In this document: positions 43,107-50,907 of the stretch, in pieces
Layout of the letters: each line of letters begins with the position of its first letter
Position numbering within the stretch: the stretch's first letter is position 1
Assembly: GCA_002256245.1 (NCBI GenBank)
Contig: NKIU01000003.1
Location: 434,001-498,000, forward strand
Reading direction: 5' to 3'
Length of the DNA stretch: 64,000 nt
Source: Pseudorhodobacter sp. PARRP1
GTDB lineage: Bacteria; Pseudomonadota; Alphaproteobacteria; Rhodobacterales; Rhodobacteraceae
Translations under genes and position numbers: made by a program
Notes under the pieces: model-generated
What the model saw: only the letters and a program-made list of their open reading frames with translations
Database searches by the model: none
What the model was told of the DNA's origin: nothing

Positions 43107-44240
43107 ATGGCAAACTTGGGCATTGGCATCATCGGATGCGGCAATATCTCAACCTCTTACCTGCGGCTGGCGCCTTTGTTCAAAGGGCTGGAGGTGCGCG
43201 CCGTCGCCGATATGAACATGGCAACCACGCAGGCGCGGGCGGCGGAGTTTGACGTGAAGGCGCAATCGGTGGATGATCTGCTGGCGAATAATGAGGTGGA
43301 TGTGGTGATCAACCTCACCATCCCTGATGCGCATTATGGCGTGACCAAGCGGATTTTGGAGGCGGGCAAGCATGCCTATTCCGAAAAGCCCTTGGTGCTG
43401 ACGCTGGCCGAAGGTGTGGCGTTGCGCGATCTTGCCAAAGCCAAGGGCCTCGCCGTCGGTTGCGCGCCCGATACCTTTCTGGGCGGCACGCATCAGCAGG
43501 CGCGCGCGCTGATTGACGAGGGCAAGCTGGGCACGATCACCACAGGATGCGCTGCCATTCAGGGCCATGGCCCGGAAAGCTGGCACCCGAGCCCCGAGTT
43601 TTTCTATCTGCCCGGTGCTGGCCCGATCATGGATATGGGGCCGTATTACATCGCCAATCTGATCAACCTGTTGGGGCCTGTGCGCCGGGTTGGGGCGCTG
43701 ACATCTTCGGCCACGCCGACGCGGGTGATCGGTTCGGGTGATCGGGCGGGGCAGGAAATCGCGGTGAAAACGCCTTCTAACATTCAGGCGTTGCTGGAGT
43801 TTCATTCGGGGGCGACGATCAGTTTCTCGGCAAGCTGGGACGTGTGGCACCACAAGCGCAACCATTTCGAGCTTTATGGCACCGAGGGCACGCTTTATGT
43901 GCCCGACCCCAACTTCTTCGGCGGCCCGTTGGAAATGGCTGGGCGGGACGGCGTGCTTAGCCCTGTCGAGGCCTGGGATCACCCGTTCAGCATCGTCAAC
44001 CAAAAGGGCCATCGCGGCGAGGATCAGGCGAATTACCGCACCGCAGGCATGGCCGATATGGTGCTGGCGGTGACAGAGGGCCGCGATGCGCGCTGTTCGC
44101 TGGAACGCACCTTGCACGGGGTGGATGTGATGACGGCGGCTTTGCGGTCGGGCGAGACGGGGGAGTTTATCACTCTGACCACCACCTGCACCCGGCCCGC
44201 CGCGTTGGGGCCGGATCAGGCGCGGGCACTTTTGCGCTAA
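43107..44240 (+). CDS. Gfo/Idh/MocA family dehydrogenase (second)
   Basis: 377-residue NAD(P)-dependent sugar oxidoreductase. The Rossmann motif IGIIGCGNISTSYLRLAP is at the N-terminus, the cofactor segment INLTIPDAHYGVTKRIL near 68 and the catalytic lysine in YSEKPLVLTLAEG near 95; PIMDMGPYYIANLINLLGP near 175 holds the second catalytic segment. It is only about 25-30 percent similar by eye to the dehydrogenase at 32164-33324, so the two probably handle different substrates or steps. Confidence 0.87.
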   Translation: MANLGIGIIGCGNISTSYLRLAPLFKGLEVRAVADMNMATTQARAAEFDVKAQSVDDLLANNEVDVVINLTIPDAHYGVTKRILEAGKHAYSEKPLVLTLAEGVALRDLAKAKGLAVGCAPDTFLGGTHQQARALIDEGKLGTITTGCAAIQGHGPESWHPSPEFFYLPGAGPIMDMGPYYIANLINLLGPVRRVGALTSSATPTRVIGSGDRAGQEIAVKTPSNIQALLEFHSGATISFSASWDVWHHKRNHFELYGTEGTLYVPDPNFFGGPLEMAGRDGVLSPVEAWDHPFSIVNQKGHRGEDQANYRTAGMADMVLAVTEGRDARCSLERTLHGVDVMTAALRSGETGEFITLTTTCTRPAALGPDQARALLR

Positions 44241-44245
44241 CCCGA

Positions 44246-44267
44246 CCGGGGGTTTACCAACCCCCGG
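44246..44267 (+). terminator. G-rich hairpin after dehydrogenase
   Basis: CCGGGGG-tttaccaa-CCCCCGG stands five bases after the dehydrogenase stop, without a T-tract. It may reduce read-through into the GH43 gene or stabilise upstream mRNA. Confidence 0.45.
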
Positions 44268-44319
44268 CCCCCCCTTCGGCATTTACCACCGGCAGCGGCC
44301 AGAGCGGCAGAGGACAGCG

Positions 44320-45897
44320 ATGATCGAAAACCCGGTTCTGCGTGGCTTCAATGCCGACCCGTCGATCTGCCGGGTGGGGGCGGATTACTACATCGCGACC
44401 TCAACCTTCGAGTGGTATCCCGGCGTGCAGATCCACCACTCGCGCGATCTGGTGAACTGGCGGCTGGTGGCGCGGCCGTTGCGGCGTGCCAGCCAGTTGG
44501 ACATGCGCGGCAACCCCGACAGTTGCGGGGTCTGGGCGCCGTGCCTGAGCCATGCCGATGGCAAGTTCTGGCTGGTTTACACCGATGTGAAGCGGCTGGA
44601 TGGCGCGTTCAAGGATGCGCATAACTACATCGTCACTTGCGCTGCGATTGACGGCGACTGGTCTGAGCCGGTCTATGTCACGTCATCGGGCTTTGATCCG
44701 TCGCTGTTCCACGACGACGATGGCCGCAAGTGGTTCACCAACATGCGTTGGAACCATCGGCCGGAAGGGTCAGGGCTGAACCCCGCGCATGATCGCTTTG
44801 ATGGCATCGAATTGCAGGAATGGCACCCCACGCGTGGGCTGATCGGCGCGGTTGCCACGATCTACACCGGCACCGGGCTGGGGCTGACGGAAGCGCCGCA
44901 CATCTTCAAGCGGAACGGGTGGTATTATCTGACCACCGCCGAGGGCGGCACCGGCTATGATCATGCGGTGACGATGGCGCGGTCGCGCTTTATCCTTGGC
45001 CCGTATGAGACCCACCCGAACCAGCATCTGATGACCGCGCGTTTCGCGCCCGGCAATCCGATCCAGCGCGTTGGCCATGGGCAATATGTCGAGACACCCG
45101 AGGGCGCGGCCTATCACAGCTATCTGTGCGGGCGGCCCGTGCAAGGCCCGCATGGTCTGTTCTGTGCGACAGGGCGCGAGACGGGCTTGGCGAAATGTGT
45201 CTGGGTCGAGGATTGGCTTTATCTGGAAGGCGGCGGGCTGGTGCCGCCTGCCACCCTGCCGGGGCCAGAACGGCTGCCCGATGCACCTGCGGTGCATGAT
45301 CTGACCGCGCATCTGCCGCCCGAGTTTCAGTGGCTGCGCACGCCCTTTCCTGATCGGATCTTCCAGATGACCGGGCAGGCGCTGCGGTTGATCGGGCGGG
45401 AAAGTCTGGGGTCGTGGTTTGAACAGGCGCTGGTGGCGCGACGGCAGGAACATCAGGCCTACCGCGCCGAGACGACGCTGCACGCGGCGCCGCCCAACTG
45501 GCAGCGCGCGGCGGGGCTTACCACCTATTACAACCGCCACAAGTTCCACGCCGCGATCATCACCCACGAGCCGGAGGTGGGGCGCTGCGCCCGCATCATT
45601 TCGTGCGCGGGCGATGTGACCGAGGCGCTGCGCTTCACCGACCCCGTGCCGATCCCGGATGGCGCGATTACGCTGTCGGTGGAAGTGGACCGTGCCAGCC
45701 AGCAGTTTTTCTGGGCGCAGGGCGGTGCGGCACAGCCCCTTGGCCCGGTGCTGGATGCCTCGGTGATCTCGGACGAAGGCGGGCGGGGAGAGCATGCGTC
45801 GTTCACCGGGGCATTTGTCGGCATGGTGGCTTATGATCTGACAGGGCAGGGCTGGAGTGCCGATTTTACCCGCTTTGGCTATCATCCGGGCGTGTGA
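44320..45897 (+). CDS. Glycoside hydrolase family 43 beta-xylosidase/arabinofuranosidase
   Basis: 525-residue inverting glycosidase. The five-bladed propeller (residues 1-310) starts NPVLRGFNADPSICRVGADY with the catalytic base Asp in NADPS; DPSLFHDDDGRKWFTNM carries the pKa-modulating Asp and GLTEAPHIFKRNGWYYL the acid Glu. The C-terminal domain (330-525) is the beta-sandwich typical of XynB-like GH43 enzymes. No signal peptide is seen. Xylo-oligosaccharide or arabinoside cleavage is expected; activity cannot be fixed from sequence. Confidence 0.9.
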   Translation: MIENPVLRGFNADPSICRVGADYYIATSTFEWYPGVQIHHSRDLVNWRLVARPLRRASQLDMRGNPDSCGVWAPCLSHADGKFWLVYTDVKRLDGAFKDAHNYIVTCAAIDGDWSEPVYVTSSGFDPSLFHDDDGRKWFTNMRWNHRPEGSGLNPAHDRFDGIELQEWHPTRGLIGAVATIYTGTGLGLTEAPHIFKRNGWYYLTTAEGGTGYDHAVTMARSRFILGPYETHPNQHLMTARFAPGNPIQRVGHGQYVETPEGAAYHSYLCGRPVQGPHGLFCATGRETGLAKCVWVEDWLYLEGGGLVPPATLPGPERLPDAPAVHDLTAHLPPEFQWLRTPFPDRIFQMTGQALRLIGRESLGSWFEQALVARRQEHQAYRAETTLHAAPPNWQRAAGLTTYYNRHKFHAAIITHEPEVGRCARIISCAGDVTEALRFTDPVPIPDGAITLSVEVDRASQQFFWAQGGAAQPLGPVLDASVISDEGGRGEHASFTGAFVGMVAYDLTGQGWSADFTRFGYHPGV

Positions 45898-45966
45898 CAA
45901 ACGCCGGGCTTGCAACGCAGGCTATTGGCGTCATAAACGGCGCTCAGATCCATGAGTGCAGGCCGC

Positions 45967-46620
45967 ATGACCGAAGACGCCCGAAAAATCCCGACCCACG
46001 AGGTCACCTACGCCCGCCTGCGCGACATGATCCTGTTTGGCGTGCTGGAACCCGGTCAGCCGGTGACGATTCAGGGCCTGACCGCAGGGCTGGAGGCCGG
46101 GATGACCCCTGTGCGCGAAGCCATCCGCAGGCTGGCCGCCGAGGGCGCTTTGCTGCCGCAGGGCAACCGGCGGGTGACGGTGCCGCGGCTGAGTGCCGCT
46201 GATCTCGATCAGGTGGCTTTTGCGCGGTTGACCATCGAGCCACATCTGGCTGGTCTTGCGATGATCACGCCTGCGCTGATTGCCAAGCTTGAGGCGCTGG
46301 ACGCGGATGTTGATGCTGCGATCCGTGCCGATGATGTCTCGGGCTATCTGCAAAGCAACCACGCTTTCCACTTTGCGCTTTACGAGGCGGCGGGGGCAGG
46401 GGTGCTGCTGGATATGGCGCGCTCGCTTTGGCTGCGTTTTGGGCCAAGTTTGCGTGTGGTTTCAGCGCGTTCTGGGGCGACCAGCCTGCCGGATTCGCAT
46501 AAAGAGGCGTTGGCGGCGATGCGGGCAGGCGATGCCGCCGGATTGTCGGCAGCGATGCAGCGCGACATTGCGCAGGGTGTCGATCAGGTGCGCGCGGCGC
46601 TGCAACGCGGTGAAATCTAG
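45967..46620 (+). CDS. GntR-family regulator (FadR/FCD subfamily)
   Basis: 217-residue regulator. A winged HTH (residues 5-70) contains TYARLRDMILFGVLEPGQPV and MTPVREAIRRLAAEGALL; the FCD effector domain follows with ligand-type residues in HAFHFALYEAAG and DSHKEALAAMRAGD. I chose the ATG at 45967 over 45952. It may control the GH43 gene upstream or, more likely, the aminotransferase downstream, in front of which lies a TTTGATCAAA palindrome. Confidence 0.87.
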   Translation: MTEDARKIPTHEVTYARLRDMILFGVLEPGQPVTIQGLTAGLEAGMTPVREAIRRLAAEGALLPQGNRRVTVPRLSAADLDQVAFARLTIEPHLAGLAMITPALIAKLEALDADVDAAIRADDVSGYLQSNHAFHFALYEAAGAGVLLDMARSLWLRFGPSLRVVSARSGATSLPDSHKEALAAMRAGDAAGLSAAMQRDIAQGVDQVRAALQRGEI

Positions 46621-46641
46621 CGCCAATCGGTGGCGTTGGAT

Positions 46642-46655
46642 AATTTGATCAAATT
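46642..46655. promoter_or_regulatory. AATTTGATCAAATT palindrome, candidate operator
   Basis: A perfect 14-bp palindrome 84 bases before the aminotransferase start; TTTGATCATA recurs at 46673-46682. The core equals the palindrome at 26188-26199 upstream of the orphan polyamine-type binding protein. Confidence 0.45.
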
Positions 46656-46738
46656 TCTTGAACGCGGCTGCGTTTGATCATATCCTGCTTGAAAGCTTGC
46701 CGGATTCGGGCGAGCCACGCTTGCAAGAGGGTCATGCG

Positions 46739-48124
46739 ATGAACAAGATTACCAACCATATGCCAACGGCAGAGCTTCAGGCGCTGGATTCGGCCCACCA
46801 CATGCACCCGTTCACCGCCAACGGCGCGCTGGGCAAGAAGGGCGCGCGGATCATGACGCAGGGCAAGGGCGTCTGGCTGACCGACAGCGAGGGCAACAAG
46901 ATCATCGACGGCATGGCGGGGCTGTGGTGCGTCAACATCGGCTATGGCCGCCCGGAGTTGGGCGAAGTGGCCAAGCGGCAGATGGACGAGTTGTCGTATT
47001 ACAACACCTTCTTCCAGACCAGCCATGTGCCTGCGATTGCCTTGGCCGCCAAGATTGCCGAATTGGCGCCCGAGGGCATGAACCATGTGTTCTTTGCCGG
47101 GTCGGGGTCGGAAGCCAATGACACCAACATCCGGCTTGTGCGGCGCTATTGGGATATCAAGGGCCAGCCGGAAAAGCGCGTGATCATCGCGCGGACCAAT
47201 GGCTACCATGGCTCGACCATCGGCGGCGGGTCTTTGGGCGGCATGTCGGGGATTCATGCCCATGGCGGCAAGCTGGCCGGGATCGTCCATATCGGTGAGC
47301 CGAACTGGTGGGATCAGGGCGGCGACATGACGCCCGAGGCCTTCGGTCTGATGCGGGCGCAGGAACTGGAGGCGATGATCCTGAACCTGGGCGTCGAGAA
47401 CGTCGCGGCGTTTATCGGCGAGCCTATTCAGGGCGCAGGCGGGGTGATCATTCCGCCCAGCAGCTACTGGCCCGAGATTCAGCGCATCGTCGATAAATAC
47501 GGCATCCTGCTGATCGCGGACGAGGTGATCACCGGCTTTGGTCGCACCGGCAACTGGTTTGGCAGCCAGACTTACGGCATCAAGCCGCATATCATGACCA
47601 TCGCCAAGGGGTTGTCGTCGGGCTATCAGCCCATCGGCGGCTCGATCGTCTGCGACGAGGTTGCGGCGGTGATCGGCACCGATGAATTCAACCACGGCTA
47701 TACCTATTCCGGGCATCCGGTTGCGGCGGCGGTGGCGCTGGAGAACCTGCGGATCATGCAGGAGGAAAAGATCGTCGAGCATGTCCGCGATGTGGCGCAT
47801 CCGTATCTGGCGACCAAATGGGCTGGCCTGACCGAGCATCCGATGGTGGGCGAGGCTAAGTTGGTGGGGCTGATGGGCTCTATCGCGCTGACCCCGAACA
47901 AGGCCACGCGGGCGAAGTTTGCGTCTGACGTGGGCACGGTGGGCTATCGTTGCCGCGAGCGGTGCTTTGCCAACAATTTGATCATGCGGCACGTGGGGGA
48001 TCGGATGATCATCGCGCCGCCCTTGGTGATCACGCCCGAAGAAATCGACGTGCTGATCGCGCGGGCGTGGACATCTTTGGATGAATGCTATGCCGGGCTG
48101 AAGGCGGACGGGATGTTCAAGTAA
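46739..48124 (+). CDS. Class III omega-aminotransferase (putrescine/GABA/taurine-pyruvate type)
   Basis: 461-residue PLP enzyme transferring an omega-amino group, usually to pyruvate. The PLP lysine is Lys290 in MTIAKGLSSGYQPIGG; VFFAGSGSEANDTNIRLVR near 120 binds phosphate and LLIADEVITGFGRTGNWF near 258 holds the ring-binding Asp. The family includes putrescine, spermidine, beta-alanine and taurine aminotransferases; substrate is not decided. The ATG at 46739 with AGAGG eight bases upstream gives the standard length. A terminator follows. Confidence 0.88.
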   Translation: MNKITNHMPTAELQALDSAHHMHPFTANGALGKKGARIMTQGKGVWLTDSEGNKIIDGMAGLWCVNIGYGRPELGEVAKRQMDELSYYNTFFQTSHVPAIALAAKIAELAPEGMNHVFFAGSGSEANDTNIRLVRRYWDIKGQPEKRVIIARTNGYHGSTIGGGSLGGMSGIHAHGGKLAGIVHIGEPNWWDQGGDMTPEAFGLMRAQELEAMILNLGVENVAAFIGEPIQGAGGVIIPPSSYWPEIQRIVDKYGILLIADEVITGFGRTGNWFGSQTYGIKPHIMTIAKGLSSGYQPIGGSIVCDEVAAVIGTDEFNHGYTYSGHPVAAAVALENLRIMQEEKIVEHVRDVAHPYLATKWAGLTEHPMVGEAKLVGLMGSIALTPNKATRAKFASDVGTVGYRCRERCFANNLIMRHVGDRMIIAPPLVITPEEIDVLIARAWTSLDECYAGLKADGMFK

Positions 48125-48186
48125 GCCGAGGTTGATTTTAGCGTGTTTGGGGGCAGGGCCGCAGGGTCTTGCCCCTTTCTTATCCG

Positions 48187-48211
48187 CGGTCCCAACGCGG
48201 GACCGTTTTTT
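48187..48211 (+). terminator. Intrinsic terminator, GGTCCC copy 3
   Basis: CGGTCCC-aacgc-GGGACCG followed by six T, 62 bases after the aminotransferase stop. The stem-loop is the same as at 7167-7183. Confidence 0.85.
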
Positions 48212-48333
48212 ATTGCTGCGATTTCAGAGGTTTGGTTACGGGCGTTTAGCGTTTGTTAAGGATTGCAGATCGGTTGCGGTGGCTGTTTCGACAAAGCCAG
48301 CCTATGGGCTAACTTCCCCTAATTCTGGCAAAT

Positions 48334-48858
48334 TCAGCGCGTTCGTTGCAGGCTACATTGCTCTATCCAGTTTGGTGGCAGCACATTCACGGCCACATTT
48401 GGCGGCAATTTGTAAAACCCCATTTCCCGATAACTCCACGCATAGGCGTTGCAGTCCTTCAGCGCCGCACCATGGAGAAAGAATTGGAAATCACGCGGCG
48501 CATTTCGGAAAGACGCGAAAACAGAGGAGCGGATTTCCAGATCGGGGTTGAATTTTTCGACAATGCGGGCGCGTTGCACAGTGGCGTAACTGCCGACCAA
48601 CACGGCAGAAAAACCCATCGAAATGACAATGAAAAATGCGGGAAGCATGGCGCGCGGCATTCCAGACCGCGCAGATAGCTTGGTCAGTATCAGCGCAAGA
48701 AGCATGGCACAGAAAACCAGTGCAGGCCAGTAAGCCAACCCCAGCCTGTCACTCCAGATCGTGCACAAAGCCAACGCCTGAAAAGGCCCACCAAACAAAA
48801 CAGTCGAGGCCAAACAATAGGCCAGCACCGCAAAGATCGCAGCAAAGAAAACGGCCAT
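48334..48858 (-). CDS. Hypothetical membrane protein
   Basis: 174-residue protein with three hydrophobic segments, about 2-28 (AVFFAAIFAVLAYCLASTVL), 40-60 (LAYWPALVFCAMLLALILTK) and 68-90 (MLPAFFIVISMGFSAVLVGS), then a soluble C-terminal part with YATVQRARIVEKFNPDLEIR and CNAYAWSYREMGFYKLPPN, probably periplasmic. No family is recognised. The open frame extends over 500 bases further upstream, but the ATG at 48858 (MAVFF) has AGGTG upstream and starts the hydrophobic segment. Real coding is likely because of the protein-like composition; function unknown. Confidence 0.6.
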   Translation of the reverse strand: MAVFFAAIFAVLAYCLASTVLFGGPFQALALCTIWSDRLGLAYWPALVFCAMLLALILTKLSARSGMPRAMLPAFFIVISMGFSAVLVGSYATVQRARIVEKFNPDLEIRSSVFASFRNAPRDFQFFLHGAALKDCNAYAWSYREMGFYKLPPNVAVNVLPPNWIEQCSLQRTR

Positions 48859-49086
48859 GGCTTTTGTCACCTGAGGTTGCGGCGCATCCGATCCTGTCTG
48901 GCAGATAGCATCAATGCTGGCCTGTCGCAAACGACAGCACCCGGTGCAGCGTCGGGCAGGTTTGCCGCAATCCGGCTGTGCAGAACGCAGCGTCGAGAAA
49001 CGTTTTCTGACAGCACTTGTCATGCGGTGTTTTGCGAGAACTTGGCTAAACTCTGCCCAACCGTAACCCAGAATGGACCCGCCACG

Positions 49087-49695
49087 ATGATCCGCTTTGC
49101 CTTGACCGCTTGTTTGCTGCTGACTGCTTTGCCCGCTGCTGCCGATTGTGTGGTGGCGGCTGATCTGGCGACGGGGGTCAGCTTTGCGCGGGCCGATGGC
49201 CACAAGGGGCGGGTGATTGCCAAGGGTGATGGGGTGTTTGTCGATTACGCGGCGGGCGCGCCGGTGTGGACGGACAATCGCCAGACTTGGCTGGGGATAT
49301 ACGAGCTGGTGAGCACGCGTTTTTACGTCGAGGAACCCGGCTCGGTCGGCGGTGGTTCGACCGATACGGTGCAAAGTTTTCGCGGCAAACCGCCGGTGCC
49401 GGTGGCGGGGCAGGGCTGGTCAGGGGTGGTGAAGGCGCATACGCGGCAGAACAACAGCTCGGAATTCGGCGGCTATGATTATGACGACCGCTTCAAGGCA
49501 AGCTTTGCGTTTCTGGCGGAAAAGACCGTAAAGCTATCGGGGTGTTCTTACAAGGTGATCCCGGTCGAGGCCAATTTTGTGGGCAAGGACAACAGCTTTA
49601 CCCAGCGCTGGCTGTATTTCCCGGATCTGGGGTTTGGTCTGGAAACCCGGCAGAACGGCGCGGATATCGGGTTGACGGCGCTGAAGCCTGCCTAA
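49087..49695 (+). CDS. Hypothetical secreted protein
   Basis: 202-residue protein with a signal peptide, MIRFALTACLLLTALPAAA, cleaved before DCVV. The mature part is a predicted beta-rich domain with few helices, two or more cysteines (DCVV, LSGCSYKV) and the motif QNNSSEFGGYDYDD. No family is recognised. The open frame extends upstream of the ATG without a signal sequence, so 49087 is the start. It stands alone before cysK. Confidence 0.7.
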   Translation: MIRFALTACLLLTALPAAADCVVAADLATGVSFARADGHKGRVIAKGDGVFVDYAAGAPVWTDNRQTWLGIYELVSTRFYVEEPGSVGGGSTDTVQSFRGKPPVPVAGQGWSGVVKAHTRQNNSSEFGGYDYDDRFKASFAFLAEKTVKLSGCSYKVIPVEANFVGKDNSFTQRWLYFPDLGFGLETRQNGADIGLTALKPA

Positions 49696-49872
49696 GATCG
49701 CGGGCCGGACGGGGCGTTTTGCCGAAGCAACGTTTGCGCCAATCGGCTTTGGCTGGAACAGGGTTCGGGCTGGCGCGGACAAGCGCTGCCGATTTCCTTT
49801 TCGCGGGCGCTGTGCTTGAGTTTGCCGGTGCGCTCGCCTATTCCTTTAGCAACGGTATAAAGGATAGTCCCC

Positions 49873-50907
49873 ATGCGGATTCACTCTGATCTGGCTGACA
49901 CGATCGGCAACACCCCGCTTTTGAAGCTGAAACGTGCGTCAGAGATGACGGGCTGCACGATTTTGGGCAAATGCGAGTTTCTGAACCCCGGCCAATCGGT
50001 GAAAGACCGCGCGGCGCTGTATATGATCCGCGATGCGGTGGCGAAGGGGCAGTTGAAGCCGGGCGGCACGATTGTGGAAGGCACGGCGGGCAACACCGGG
50101 ATTGGTCTGGCGCTGGTGGGGGCAAGCATGGGGTTTCGCACCGTGATCGTCATTCCTGAGACGCAATCTCAGGAGAAAAAAGACATGCTGCGCTTGGCGG
50201 GGGCCGAGTTGGTGCAGGTGCCGGCAGCCCCCTACAAGAACCCCAACAACTATGTGCGCTATTCGGGCCGTCTGGCCGAGGCTTTGGCGCGGACCGAACC
50301 CAACGGCGCGATCTGGGCCAATCAGTTTGACAATGTCGCCAACCGGCAAAGCCATATCGAAACCACTGGCCCCGAGATTTGGGAACAAACCGGCGGCAAG
50401 GTGGATGGCTTTATCTGCGCGGTGGGCTCGGGTGGCACTTTGGCGGGCGTTGGCATGGCGTTGCAGCCCAAGGGCGTGAAGGTGGGGCTGGCTGACCCAG
50501 AGGGGGCGGCGCTGCACGCGTTCTACACCACCGGCAAGTTTGAAAGCCCCGGCACCTCGATCACTGAGGGCATCGGGCAGGGGCGGATCACCGCCAACCT
50601 TGAAGGCTTTACCCCCGATTTCAGCTATCGGATTTCGGATGCCGAGGCGCTGCCCTTGGTGTTCGAGATGCTGGAGGATGAGGGGATTTGTCTGGGCGGA
50701 TCGTCGGGCATCAACATCGCGGGCGCGATCCGCATGGCGCAGGACATGGGGCCGGGGCACACGATTGTCACCATCCTGTGCGATTACGGCAACCGCTATC
50801 AGTCGAAGCTGTATAACCCGGCGTTCCTGAAGGAAAAGGGCTTGCCGGTGCCGGAATGGCTGGACCGCGCGCCTTTGAACATTCCGACGGTGTTTGAAGA
50901 CGCATGA
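49873..50907 (+). CDS. cysK: Cysteine synthase A family protein
   Basis: 344-residue PLP enzyme making cysteine from O-acetylserine and sulfide. The PLP lysine is Lys44 in NPGQSVKDRAALYM; the substrate loop is EGTAGNTGIGLAL near 70 and the phosphate loop VGSGGTLAGVGMAL near 180. It is about 20-25 residues longer than classic CysK, with a C-terminal extension (PVPEWLDRAPLNIPTVFEDA). AAAGGA is eight bases before the ATG. The next gene overlaps its stop. In R. sphaeroides a cysK is next to trgAB. Confidence 0.92.
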   Translation: MRIHSDLADTIGNTPLLKLKRASEMTGCTILGKCEFLNPGQSVKDRAALYMIRDAVAKGQLKPGGTIVEGTAGNTGIGLALVGASMGFRTVIVIPETQSQEKKDMLRLAGAELVQVPAAPYKNPNNYVRYSGRLAEALARTEPNGAIWANQFDNVANRQSHIETTGPEIWEQTGGKVDGFICAVGSGGTLAGVGMALQPKGVKVGLADPEGAALHAFYTTGKFESPGTSITEGIGQGRITANLEGFTPDFSYRISDAEALPLVFEMLEDEGICLGGSSGINIAGAIRMAQDMGPGHTIVTILCDYGNRYQSKLYNPAFLKEKGLPVPEWLDRAPLNIPTVFEDA

